The position numbers and the translations under genes are program-made. A stretch of DNA of 64,000 nt from Nocardioides turkmenicus (GTDB lineage: Bacteria > Actinomycetota > Actinomycetes > Propionibacteriales > Nocardioidaceae): assembly GCF_011045035.1 (NCBI RefSeq), contig NZ_JAALAA010000003.1, positions 124,001 to 188,000 on the forward strand, read 5' to 3'. The notes under the pieces are model-generated. The model was given only the letters and a program-made list of their open reading frames with translations. It did no database searches and had not been told where the DNA came from. Positions 40,867 through 49,228 of the stretch are shown in pieces; position 1 is the first letter of the stretch, and each line of letters begins with the position of its first letter.

Positions 40867-43254
40867 TCAACGGTAGATCTCGGTGTCGCCGCTCGAGTAG
40901 ATCAAGCTCAGCCTGCGTTCCAGCAGGTCGCGCGGATAGGAGTAGCTGAGCAGATCGCCGGAGTGGAACACGGTGGCTCGCCCGTAGGTCACCGTCTCCA
41001 TCGGGACCACGACGTACGCCCCGCGCTGCATCAGCACGGGGAGGAAGTTGTCGAGAACGGTCACCGACTCCGGCATCATCGCCTGCATCCGGGTCATCGT
41101 GACCATCCCGCTGGCAGTGACGTAGCCGTCGCTTTGCGGACCGAGATGCGCGGCCAGCCATCGCTCGGCCGCGAGCTCGGGCTCGTCGACGTAGAGCATC
41201 TGGTAGTACTGCCCGGCATTGCCCTGAGCGATGCTGCCCGAGTATCCGCCCAGGACTGCCGCCTGGACCCCGGTCAGGATCAGGCCGGCCACCGCCAGCG
41301 TGACCGCGCCTGCGCGGACGGCGCGGCGCCCGAGCCAGTCGACCGCACCCCACACGCCCACGCCCACCAGCGGTGCCACCAGGATCAGCGTCTGCTGGAA
41401 GGCCCGCAGGACGCCGAAGTCCGCGGAGAGACCCGGGACCACGACGATGACCGCGAGCGAAACCAGGCTGCCGAGCATCAGCCAGAACTGCTCCCTTCCC
41501 ACCATTTCCGTCGAACGCGCCCGGAGGAGAAGCCCGAGGACACCGACCATCAGCAGCAGCTCCAGCGCCACCCCGGCCACCGTACGTATCACTCTGTTCA
41601 GGGTGACCGGGTCGACGCCGGTCATCTCCAGAGCCTCACCGGCGCCCGTGAGGGGCACCGTCGCCGGCTCGAGCACGGTCGGCTGATCGGCATCCGGCGA
41701 GTCCACGGGAACCACGTAGTCCCCCGGCGTCTCCTCGCGTAGGTCAAGCGCCCCGTCGTAGTAGTCGGTGAAGCGGGTCTCGGCCGACGGTCCGCCGCCA
41801 CCGATGAACCGGAGGTCCGAGGATCCGGTGACGAGCCTGCCCTCGACCAGAGCACCGGAGAGGTTGCCCACGACATCGACCAGATGGCCACCCGAGTGTG
41901 TGATCGGGGTCGACCATCCCCAGGCAGTGAAGACCAGGGCGAGGATGACCCCCGGAGCCGCCAGCGACCAGCTGAGGTGACGACGCCCGATCCGGTGACG
42001 TCCCCGCCACGCGCGCCGTTGACCGCGCGCCGTGGCACGGGCGCGTCGCCACCGTCGGATAGCCGGCAGGCCGCGCGAGGAGAGGAACGCGAAGGTGAGC
42101 ATGATGATCAGCAGGTACGTCGTCGAGTAGTGCGACAGCACCACACCGACGCCGAAGACGAAGGTGAGTCCCTGGCGCGGGAGCGGCCGCATGTCGTCCA
42201 TGCAAGTCGCGAGGACAGCCAAAGCGACGAACAGGAAGGCGTATTCCTGCCGGGTCAGGTACGCCATGTCGGTGGCGAACGTCGGAAAGAACATGAAGAC
42301 GCCCGCGCCGAAGAGGGCCACCCGCGGCGAGAAGAGCCGTCGGCCGGTGATGTAGACGATGACCGGCACGAGCGCGAAAATCAGCTGGGTGACCAGCTTG
42401 AACACGATGATCCCGGAAATGCCGAGGTAGGAGGAGAGAACCGACGGCAGCAGGTTGACGCTCAGGCAGGAGTGGTAGGCCGACGGGAAGTCGGTCATCG
42501 ACCAGTGCTGGTCTTTGCTGGTGATGACATAAGACAGGTACTCCATGTTGATGTCGTGGCCAGTGATATACCAGCCGCGCAGCGACGTGCCGAGCAGGAG
42601 CGCCAACCCGACCAGGTAGACGGTCCACATATGGTGGCGCAGGATCGGACGCCGACCGAACGCGACGACCAGCGCCATCACCGCAGCCGCATGGGCAGAC
42701 ACAGCGACACCGCCACCGGCACCGTTGTTGAGCCTGATCGCACCGCCGACCGCCAACAGCACGGCGATCGACGCCAGCGCGACGTCGGGGCTGATGCGTG
42801 CCATGGCGACGCTACGTAGCGACCGAGCGGCCACCGACCATGTGGGGACGGTGCGTCCCGCAGCGAGCAGGAGGAGAACGTCGACCACGGTCGAGGTCGT
42901 CACGAAGACCGGGCGTTGCAGCGGGTGCGGCAGCCCGACGAGCGGCAGCACCGTATTGAGCAGCAGGGTGACGAGCAGGATGCCGAGCACGACCGCCCCG
43001 AAGGCGAAGAGACGCGCTGCGGGACGATCGCGAATCCGGCCGAACGTCCAGCGAGCGAGCACCAGCGTCGGCAGCCCGACCAACACCGCGGCCCCGATCA
43101 GGGGCCGGAGAACCGGGACGTCGAGATCGACGAGAACCCATCCCTGCCCGGCGAGCACGACGAGAACGACCATCAGCCGCTCCCGACGAAGGTGCCCGGG
43201 CTGAGCCCGGGGAGCGACCGTCGGCGCGCGCTGGTCGGCCGCGAGCGTACTCAC
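40867..43254 (-). CDS. Large polytopic membrane protein, possible GT-C-type glycosyltransferase
   Basis: A 795-residue protein with many membrane helices in residues 1-420 and again at about 560-680, ending in a soluble outer domain (DEPELAAERWLAAHLG, GYVTASGMVTMTRMQ). The segment LSHYSTTYLLIIML is reminiscent of DUF2206 membrane proteins. Asp/Glu residues in early loops and the large outer C-terminal part would fit a lipid-linked-sugar transferase or polymerase, but no decisive motif is seen. Context: flippase, GT4 pair and GT2. It starts with GTG after GAGGAGG and overlaps the next upstream gene by 4 bases. Confidence 0.7.
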   Translation of the reverse strand: MSTLAADQRAPTVAPRAQPGHLRRERLMVVLVVLAGQGWVLVDLDVPVLRPLIGAAVLVGLPTLVLARWTFGRIRDRPAARLFAFGAVVLGILLVTLLLNTVLPLVGLPHPLQRPVFVTTSTVVDVLLLLAAGRTVPTWSVAARSLRSVAMARISPDVALASIAVLLAVGGAIRLNNGAGGGVAVSAHAAAVMALVVAFGRRPILRHHMWTVYLVGLALLLGTSLRGWYITGHDINMEYLSYVITSKDQHWSMTDFPSAYHSCLSVNLLPSVLSSYLGISGIIVFKLVTQLIFALVPVIVYITGRRLFSPRVALFGAGVFMFFPTFATDMAYLTRQEYAFLFVALAVLATCMDDMRPLPRQGLTFVFGVGVVLSHYSTTYLLIIMLTFAFLSSRGLPAIRRWRRARATARGQRRAWRGRHRIGRRHLSWSLAAPGVILALVFTAWGWSTPITHSGGHLVDVVGNLSGALVEGRLVTGSSDLRFIGGGGPSAETRFTDYYDGALDLREETPGDYVVPVDSPDADQPTVLEPATVPLTGAGEALEMTGVDPVTLNRVIRTVAGVALELLLMVGVLGLLLRARSTEMVGREQFWLMLGSLVSLAVIVVVPGLSADFGVLRAFQQTLILVAPLVGVGVWGAVDWLGRRAVRAGAVTLAVAGLILTGVQAAVLGGYSGSIAQGNAGQYYQMLYVDEPELAAERWLAAHLGPQSDGYVTASGMVTMTRMQAMMPESVTVLDNFLPVLMQRGAYVVVPMETVTYGRATVFHSGDLLSYSYPRDLLERRLSLIYSSGDTEIYR

Positions 43255-44480
43255 CTGACCTCCTCGTGGAGGGGCCGCAGGATCTCGGCTCCTTCGTCGA
43301 GGAACCGGCGGACCCCGGCGCTGATCAGGTCACCGTCCCAGGCTTGCGGGAAGTAGGCGGTCGACACCGTGATCCGACCGCCCGTCTCGACGGTCTGGAA
43401 CGTGATCGCGTCGAGACCGTTGGGCATGCTGTCGGTGATGATCGAGGAACGCCCCGGGACGAATCCTGGCGTGCTCTCCAACGCGCGACCCGACATGTAG
43501 GAGAGGGTCAGGCGGGGCGTACCTTCCGCAGTGGCTCCCTGCAGCGGGCCGGTCTCCGCCTTGCGCGCCATCCTTGCCGCCGCCAACCCATAGGCGGCGA
43601 CGCCCCGGGCGCGCGCCTCGGTCATGGCGGCGCCGATGCTCAGCGGATCCAGGTCGTCCTCGGGATACAGGTAGGCCCCGATCGACCAGTTACCCCACGG
43701 CACCAGACCGCTCCGGCCCGAGGCCCGGCTGTTGAAGAGACACTCGAACCCAGGACGTGGCTCGCCGAGGACGTCCGCCACGCCGGCCCTCAGCCCGGCA
43801 CCGACGATTGCCGCGGCCGATGCCCCGGGAAAGCGCTCGGCCCGTGCACGTCGCAACCGGTCCATGAAGCGGGCATCGCTGTGAGAGACCACGATGCGGT
43901 GTGGCCCGGCCGGTTCGAGCGGCCCGTAGGTTCCACCTGCCAGCCCGGCGCGGTTGCGCAGCATCCACGGAAGCGACCCCAGGTTGCGGGCTACGCCGGC
44001 CACGATGGCACGGTCGCGGCGTAGCGGCCCCAGTCGCTCCCACGGCACCGGGATGCGTACCGGGGTGGCGGCCTGGGTGAGGATCTGTGCGATGAACATG
44101 TCGGCGCTCTGGCCGTCGCCGAAGGCGTGGTCCGCGCACAGAGCGAACCAGTCCGGGCCGACGAGAAGATGGAATCGGCTGGGCAGACGCTGCTCACGAC
44201 CGAGTGCGAAGATCCGGTCCGGATCCGCCCCCGGCTCATCGACCCACGTGACCACCGCCTGAGCCCAGGCGCACACCCGAGTCATCGGGACCGACCGCCA
44301 TGATCCGCGGTCGTCGTAGACCCGAGGGATCCCCGATGACGGGGAGGCGATCGTGATGAGTGCCGCCCGCACCGCTTGCACCGTGGGCATGTCGAGGCCG
44401 AGGCACGCTCTGGTGTATCGGATCCCGGCCCATCCTCGGTCGATCGGGTCGCCGCTGCGCCAGTCCTCACCGCCCTTCAT
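43251..44480 (-). CDS. Condensation-domain/acyltransferase-like protein
   Basis: A 409-residue protein with a HxxxDG motif, His118 to Gly123 in CADHAFGDGQS, as in condensation domains, wax-ester synthases and Pap-type acyltransferases. A second-half segment LVPWGNWSIGAYLYP followed by LTLSYMS is compatible with the DFGWG-like bridge of that fold, though not canonical. It could acylate a sugar or lipid of the surface polymer. The ATG at 44480 follows AAGGAG. It overlaps its neighbours by 14 and 4 bases and so belongs to a tight unit with the GT2 and the large membrane protein. Confidence 0.7.
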   Translation of the reverse strand: MKGGEDWRSGDPIDRGWAGIRYTRACLGLDMPTVQAVRAALITIASPSSGIPRVYDDRGSWRSVPMTRVCAWAQAVVTWVDEPGADPDRIFALGREQRLPSRFHLLVGPDWFALCADHAFGDGQSADMFIAQILTQAATPVRIPVPWERLGPLRRDRAIVAGVARNLGSLPWMLRNRAGLAGGTYGPLEPAGPHRIVVSHSDARFMDRLRRARAERFPGASAAAIVGAGLRAGVADVLGEPRPGFECLFNSRASGRSGLVPWGNWSIGAYLYPEDDLDPLSIGAAMTEARARGVAAYGLAAARMARKAETGPLQGATAEGTPRLTLSYMSGRALESTPGFVPGRSSIITDSMPNGLDAITFQTVETGGRITVSTAYFPQAWDGDLISAGVRRFLDEGAEILRPLHEEVR

Positions 44481-44949
44481 CCGCGCGCTCCTTCCCGCAT
44501 TGAAGGACCACATGCTCCGGACGGCCGGCCAGAGTGACCCGCACGTCGTAAGGCTCCTCGGGTGCCTGGTAGCGGAGGAGTGCCTGCGACACCTCCCCTG
44601 GCCGGGTCGGCAGAGTTCCTCCCACCGCAGTGGCCTCGCCACCGACGACAGCGGACAGCTCCAGGTTCTCGGCCTCAGCCAGATGGCTGCGAACAGAGAC
44701 CGAGAGCTCCGATGTCCGACCTGTCCGCAGGCAGGCTCGTGCGAGGCCCTCGTCGGTGAGGTAGAGCTCGATGAACCCCGGGTCGACGCGAGTGGCCGAC
44801 ATCCGCAGCTCGTGCCGTAGACCCGGCGACACCGCGACGCCGGCTGCCGCGACCGCGAGGACCAGAGACCCCACGACCCAGACGTCGGTCCACCATGATG
44901 TGGCCCGTCCCCCGCCGAGTCGTCCTGGTTCGGACCAACCCCCGTTCAC
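44467..44949 (-). CDS. Unrecognised single-pass membrane protein
   Basis: A 160-residue protein not recognised. It has one predicted helix (about 22-42, WTDVWVVGSLVLAVAAAGVAV) and a small outer domain of probable beta structure (VDPGFIELYLTDEGLARACL ...). It overlaps the GT2 gene by 4 bases and the condensation-like gene by 14, so it is made with them and probably acts in the same surface-polymer assembly. Confidence 0.7.
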   Translation of the reverse strand: MNGGWSEPGRLGGGRATSWWTDVWVVGSLVLAVAAAGVAVSPGLRHELRMSATRVDPGFIELYLTDEGLARACLRTGRTSELSVSVRSHLAEAENLELSAVVGGEATAVGGTLPTRPGEVSQALLRYQAPEEPYDVRVTLAGRPEHVVLQCGKERADEGR

Positions 44950-45995
44950 GAGATGACCGAATCCGCGGGCTCCTCGTCGAGAGCGTCTATCGGCAGCGCT
45001 CGTGCAACGAGCTTGCCGATCGGGTTGGCCTCGAGATGGAGTGGAGCAGGGTGCTGCATGTAGATCAGGTGAGCGCTGTCATGGCGAGCACGGGTGTGTG
45101 CATCGTTGATCATGCTGACCGTGACCACCAGGCACAGCGCGACCAACGCGGCCACCCCGAGAAAGCCCGGGAACTCGAACGGCAGCAACAGGCTTGCGAC
45201 CCATGGCGCCCCGATCATCAACAGGCCCAACTGCACGATCGCGGGATAGAAGCGTCCCGGACGCTCGTAGCGAAAGAGCCGCAGGACCGTCGACATGATC
45301 CGAAAACCGTCGCGGAAGGTGTTCAGCTTGGACTCGCTTCCCTCGGGACGATCACGGAACCCCACCTGCACGACTGCACACGGAACCCGAAGGGTGAGGC
45401 AGCGTACGGTCAGCTCGGTCTCGATCTCGAAACCGTACGAGGAGGCCGGAAAGCTCTTGACGAAGCGGCGGCTCATCACCCGATAGCCGCTCAGCATGTC
45501 CGTCATGTGCTCCCCGAAGAGCCACGCGACGACATGGTTGATGACCTGATTGCCGAGCCGGTGGCCAGGGCGATAGGCCGACTCGGCGGTCTCGGGAAGT
45601 CGAGTCCCCAAGACGTGGTCGTACGGCCCCTCGAGTAGGGTCCGGATCATCTTCGGTGCGGCGGACACGTCGTAGGTGTCGTCACCGTCGATCATCAGAT
45701 AGACATCGGCGTCGATGTCCGCGAACGCCCGCCGGACCACGTTGCCCTTGCCCGGGCGCGGCTCACAGCGCACGTTGGCACCGGCCGCACGAGCGACGGC
45801 GACCGTGTCGTCCGAACTGGCGTTGTCATAGACATAGACCTCGATGCCCGGAACAGCCTCGAGAAGCCCTCGAACGACGTCGCCGACCGCCGCTTCCTCG
45901 TTGCGGCACGGCACGATGGCTGCGACAGAAACCTGTGGGAAGAGCGGCTCACGCTGCCCTCCATTGAAATCCTCCGCTGAACGCACGACACGCAT
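44946..45995 (-). CDS. GT2 glycosyltransferase, dolichol-phosphate mannose synthase-like
   Basis: A protein of about 349 residues. The GT-A domain comes first (AAIVPCRNEEAAVGDVV, YDNASSDDT, the DxD site in MIDGDDTYD, DMLSGYRVMSRRF), followed by two C-terminal membrane helices (about 250-300). DPM1-like enzymes load a sugar onto polyprenyl phosphate, which the nearby GT-C-like protein could use. Start is uncertain: ATG at 45995 is very close to GGGGGAG, and a TTG at 46007 is in frame upstream. Confidence 0.88.
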   Translation of the reverse strand: MRVVRSAEDFNGGQREPLFPQVSVAAIVPCRNEEAAVGDVVRGLLEAVPGIEVYVYDNASSDDTVAVARAAGANVRCEPRPGKGNVVRRAFADIDADVYLMIDGDDTYDVSAAPKMIRTLLEGPYDHVLGTRLPETAESAYRPGHRLGNQVINHVVAWLFGEHMTDMLSGYRVMSRRFVKSFPASSYGFEIETELTVRCLTLRVPCAVVQVGFRDRPEGSESKLNTFRDGFRIMSTVLRLFRYERPGRFYPAIVQLGLLMIGAPWVASLLLPFEFPGFLGVAALVALCLVVTVSMINDAHTRARHDSAHLIYMQHPAPLHLEANPIGKLVARALPIDALDEEPADSVIS

Positions 45996-46166
45996 TTGCT
46001 CCCCCAAGCACTCACGCTACGGGCCGGGGAAGATCGACGCTGATCTCTCCGGCCCCACCCCCGAGCGGCGAGCCAAACCGATTGATGCACATCCAAACGT
46101 GGAGATGACAACAAAGTCACGACATACGGCCACGGGTATCCACAAAGACCATCAAATTCATACCAA

Positions 46167-46184
46167 CGGGCCATCAGTGGCCCG
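46167..46184 (-). terminator. Small hairpin after the esterase gene
   Basis: CGGGCCA and TGGCCCG pair as a 7-bp stem with loop TCAG, 27 bases past the esterase stop, in the otherwise AT-richer 215-base gap (45996-46210) that must also hold the GT2-operon promoter. Confidence 0.55.
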
Positions 46185-46210
46185 ACAGGACTAGCCCATT
46201 TGGGGGATTG

Positions 46211-47014
46211 CTACCCGATGCGCTCGGCCAACCAGTCCAGTTGAGACGGGACCAAAGGCAGCCAGTAGTCGAGATCGTGACCACCCGGCGCCGAGTTCAG
46301 GCTCAGACCCTTCTCCTCGGCGAACCGACGCACCGCCGGGTAGAGGCCGTCCTCGGTGCCGCAGTCGACCCGCACCAGCTCCGGATCGAGATCCCACCTT
46401 TTTCGCAGGTCCCATCGACGGAAGTCGTCGGGACCGTCGAAGGCCCACTCCGGCGCATCTGCGTACCGCAGGAGGATGCCGGGACTGACCGCACAGACGG
46501 GCAGCTTCTCCTTCGACGGGAGCAGCGAGTCGGCGAGAAGTGCACCGTAGCCGCCCATCGACCAGCCGATCAGTCCCGCCGGCCGCAGGGCATAGTCCTT
46601 CAGTGCGGGAAGGAACGCCTCGAGCAGAAGGTGAAGCGGGTCGCGCCCGTCGGCCCGTGGGTGCCAGAATCCCTCAGCGCCCCCGTCGATGGCAGCGATC
46701 GCGAACCGGTGCCCCGACGCAGCGAGAGCACTGTCGAGATGGTAGGCCCCCAGCAGCCCGTCGGCGCTGCCGCCGTGACCGTGCAGGGCCACCACCACCG
46801 GCAGGTCGCCCGAGGAGCCCGGCGGTAGCGACACCCACCAGCGGGCCGTCCCCATCTGTCCTCGATGCAGTTCCCCGGGTGCGACGGTCGGGGTCGGGGC
46901 GAGACGTGGAGGCGCGGTGGCACCCTGGTCCAGTGACCGGAACGCCACAGCTCCGGCTCCAGCGGCCCCGAGGCCAGCCGCGCCAAGGATCAGTCCTCGC
47001 CGGGTGACACGCAC
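46211..47014 (-). CDS. Exported esterase, alpha/beta hydrolase fold
   Basis: A 267-residue protein with a twin-arginine-like start (MRVTRRGLILGAAG) and a helix up to about residue 25. The catalytic triad is visible: Ser152 in GWSMGG, Asp222 in CGTEDG and His246 in GGHDLDYW. The fold and oxyanion segment ALHGHGGS resemble esterase D and the mycolyltransferase-like carbohydrate esterases. It may remove or transfer acyl groups on a surface polymer, in line with the acyltransferase-like gene nearby. Confidence 0.82.
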   Translation of the reverse strand: MRVTRRGLILGAAGLGAAGAGAVAFRSLDQGATAPPRLAPTPTVAPGELHRGQMGTARWWVSLPPGSSGDLPVVVALHGHGGSADGLLGAYHLDSALAASGHRFAIAAIDGGAEGFWHPRADGRDPLHLLLEAFLPALKDYALRPAGLIGWSMGGYGALLADSLLPSKEKLPVCAVSPGILLRYADAPEWAFDGPDDFRRWDLRKRWDLDPELVRVDCGTEDGLYPAVRRFAEEKGLSLNSAPGGHDLDYWLPLVPSQLDWLAERIG

Positions 47015-47153
47015 GGCGACATCATAAGCATCGGTCCCGAGGTCCTGAGCCGCATCTGAAGCGTGAGCAACCCGCGAAGGTCATCTGCACCCGCGCGATG
47101 ACAACAGGCGGCGGCCCCGAGATCGGGACCGAGAATGCGGCACAAATGAGATC

Positions 47154-47196
47154 GGGCCAGGTTTCAGATCCTCTGTGAGGATCTGAAACCTGGCCC
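47154..47196 (-). terminator. Strong hairpin terminator after tRNA-Ala
   Basis: A perfect 20-bp stem (47154-47173 with 47177-47196) and a TGT loop, 16 bases downstream of the tRNA 3' end; followed on the minus strand by a T-rich stretch. Confidence 0.9.
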
Positions 47197-47212
47197 TGAT
47201 CAGGTATTTCGG

Positions 47213-47285
47213 TGGAGGTAAGGGGACTCGAACCCCTGACCCTCTGCATGCCATGCAGATGCGCTACCAGCTGCGCCATACCCCC
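47213..47285 (-). tRNA. tRNA-Ala, anticodon GGC
   Basis: A 73-base cloverleaf on the minus strand. The acceptor arm GGGGGTA pairs with TACCTCC (one G-U), the anticodon stem TCTGC/GCAGA encloses loop ATGGCAT with anticodon GGC, and the T arm is AGGGG-TTCGAGT-CCCCT. The discriminator base is A, and the terminal CCA is not encoded in full (genome reads CCG). Confidence 0.97.
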
Positions 47286-47349
47286 GTGGCGTTGTCCCGG
47301 TTGATCACCCCCGGGCAACGAGAAGAACAGTAGCGGAACCCGCTCCCGA

Positions 47350-47985
47350 TCACGAAATCGGGGCCCCCATCCCGTACGTCGCGAGCCGCCAGGGCGCCGC
47401 CGGGATGAGCCCTGGCGCGGACTCCCGGGCCACGAGCTCGATCCAGGAGCAGTTCGACAGCGGAGCGAGGGTGGTGACGACGGAGGGGTCCCAGCCGAGG
47501 AACGCGGCCAGGCCCTGACGGATGGCGCCGCCATGGGCGACGACCACGACGGTCTCGCCGGGCGCGACGGTGTCGGCGACGTCGTTCAGCGCTGCCGAGA
47601 AGCGGGCGGCGACGGTGGGCCAGGACTCCCCGCCGTAGGGCTCCCAGCTGGCCGGCATCTCACCGAAGCGCTCGAGGATCTGGGCACGGTTCATACCCTC
47701 GGCCTCGCCGGCGCAGACCTCCCGCAGCCGAGGGTCGTACGCAGCCTCCAGGCCGGTCTCCCCGGCGACGTACGCCGCGGTCTGCCGTGCCCGCATCAGG
47801 TCCGAGGAGACGAGGCCGGTGACGGTGAAGGTCGTGCCGAGCGCACGAGCAGCGGCCTTCGCCTGCTGGTGGCCGGTCTCGGCCAGCTCGATGTCGGTCT
47901 GGCCCTGGTAGCGGCCGTCGGCGTTCCAGCCGGTGACGCCGTGACGGAGCAGGATGAGCCGACGGATCTCGGCAGGCTCGACCAC
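47350..47985 (-). CDS. Histidine phosphatase, candidate glucosyl-3-phosphoglycerate phosphatase
   Basis: A 211-residue histidine-phosphatase (phosphoglycerate-mutase-like) protein with the RHG motif in LLRHGVTGWNADGRYQGQTD, a central Glu and the second His in VVVAHGGAIRQG. It is 6 bases after rsfS. In Mycobacterium tuberculosis the same place after rsfS and nadD is held by Rv2419c, a glucosyl-3-phosphoglycerate phosphatase, so that function is a fair proposal based on synteny; general phosphatase is the safer call. GTG start. Confidence 0.85.
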   Translation of the reverse strand: MVEPAEIRRLILLRHGVTGWNADGRYQGQTDIELAETGHQQAKAAARALGTTFTVTGLVSSDLMRARQTAAYVAGETGLEAAYDPRLREVCAGEAEGMNRAQILERFGEMPASWEPYGGESWPTVAARFSAALNDVADTVAPGETVVVVAHGGAIRQGLAAFLGWDPSVVTTLAPLSNCSWIELVARESAPGLIPAAPWRLATYGMGAPIS

Positions 47986-47991
47986 GGGCGA

Positions 47992-48366
47992 TCAGCCCTC
48001 GGAGACGACGTCGGCGGGCAGCGTGATCGACGGGCAGTCGCGCCAGAGCCGCTCGAGGGCGTAGAACTGGCGCTCCTCCTCGTGCTGGACGTGCACGACG
48101 ATCTCGCCGTAGTCGAGGAGCACCCAGCGCCCCTCCTTGTGACCCTCGCGACGCAGCGGCTTGGAACCGAGGTCGCGCAGCTTCAGCTCGACCTCGTCGA
48201 CGATCGACTGCACCTGACGCTCGTTGGGCGCGGAGGCGAGCACGAAGGCGTCGGTGATGGCCAGCTGGTCGCTGACGTCGAAGGCGAGGATGTGTCCGGC
48301 CTTCTTCTCCGAGGCCGCCCGGGCGGCGGTGATGGTGAGCTCGATGGCGTGCTCGGTCGCGGTCAT
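47992..48366 (-). CDS. rsfS: Ribosome silencing factor
   Basis: A 124-residue RsfS/Iojap protein ([30 protein letters not shown] in two stretches; [21 protein letters not shown]). It binds ribosomal protein L14 and blocks subunit joining under starvation. The ATG at 48366 overlaps the nadD stop by 4 bases; the longer frame upstream overlaps nadD and is not used. Confidence 0.96.
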   Translation of the reverse strand: MTATEHAIELTITAARAASEKKAGHILAFDVSDQLAITDAFVLASAPNERQVQSIVDEVELKLRDLGSKPLRREGHKEGRWVLLDYGEIVVHVQHEEERQFYALERLWRDCPSITLPADVVSEG

Positions 48367-49025
48367 GCGCGGTCCTTGTCTGAGGGAGTCTTGCGGTAGA
48401 GGTCGTGCTTGCCGATGTACTGCACCACGCCGTCGGGGACGAGATACCAGACCGGCTCGCCACGGTGACGCCGCTCGCGGCAGTCGGAGGAGGAGATCGC
48501 CAGCGCGGGGATCTCGAGCATGGTGATGCGATCGGCGGGTATCTTCGCGATGACCTCGGGGTCCATGCTGTATCCCGGACGCGTGCACCCCACGAACTGG
48601 GCGAGCTCGAAGAGCTCGTCGGTGTCGCGCCAGGTGAAGATCTCGGCGAGCGCGTCGGCTCCGGTGATGAAGTAGAGCTCGGAGTCGGGCAGCGCCTTGG
48701 CCAGGTCGCGCAGCGTGTCGATCGTGTAGGTCTTGCCGGCCCGGTCGATGTCGACCCGGCTGACGGTGAAGCGGGGGTTGGCGGCGGTCGCGATGACCGT
48801 CATCAGGTAGCGGTGCTCGGCCGGCGAGACGTCCCGGTCGGCCTTCTGCCAGGGGTCGCCGGTGGGCACGAAGACGACCTCGTCTAGGTCGAAGAAGGAC
48901 TGCACCTCGGAGGCCGCCACCAGGTGGCCGTGGTGGATGGGATCGAACGTGCCACCCATCACCCCGACACGGCGCTTGCCGGTCAGGCCCTCCAGACCTG
49001 GCTCGGGCGCTCCCCCGCTGCCCAT
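48363..49025 (-). CDS. nadD: Nicotinate-nucleotide adenylyltransferase
   Basis: A 220-residue nucleotidyltransferase with [12 protein letters not shown] (the H-x-G-H site), a central PTGDPWQK and the C-terminal ISSSDCRER, corresponding to ISST-type motifs. It makes deamido-NAD from nicotinate mononucleotide and ATP. Some 18 extra N-terminal residues precede the fold; the start at 49025 has only a weak ribosome site. The nadD-rsfS order is conserved in actinobacteria. Confidence 0.95.
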   Translation of the reverse strand: MGSGGAPEPGLEGLTGKRRVGVMGGTFDPIHHGHLVAASEVQSFFDLDEVVFVPTGDPWQKADRDVSPAEHRYLMTVIATAANPRFTVSRVDIDRAGKTYTIDTLRDLAKALPDSELYFITGADALAEIFTWRDTDELFELAQFVGCTRPGYSMDPEVIAKIPADRITMLEIPALAISSSDCRERRHRGEPVWYLVPDGVVQYIGKHDLYRKTPSDKDRA

Positions 49026-49036
49026 CTGATCAGCGC

Positions 49037-49198
49037 TCAGGAGTGCTCACGGCCGCCGGCGAACCAGACCAGGACCAGCAGAGCGAAGACGAGGATCGCC
49101 AGGGAGACACCACCGATGACCCACTCGACGCCGGAGGTGCCGTGCTCGGCCCCGTGCTCGGCGGCGGTGATGATGCTCGACACAACAGAGTTCGACAT
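49037..49198 (-). CDS. Small membrane protein (53 residues)
   Basis: A 53-codon gene between proA and nadD. The protein starts [16 protein letters not shown] and has one strong membrane helix at about residues 26-46 ([20 protein letters not shown]), then a short GGREHS tail. It ends 11 bases before the nadD start and begins 30 bases after proA, so co-transcription is likely. Function unknown. Coding signs: high third-position GC and a clean stop just at the intergenic gap. Confidence 0.7.
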   Translation of the reverse strand: MSNSVVSSIITAAEHGAEHGTSGVEWVIGGVSLAILVFALLVLVWFAGGREHS

Positions 49199-49228
49199 GG
49201 CGCACAGATTACCTTGCCCGTTGCCAGG

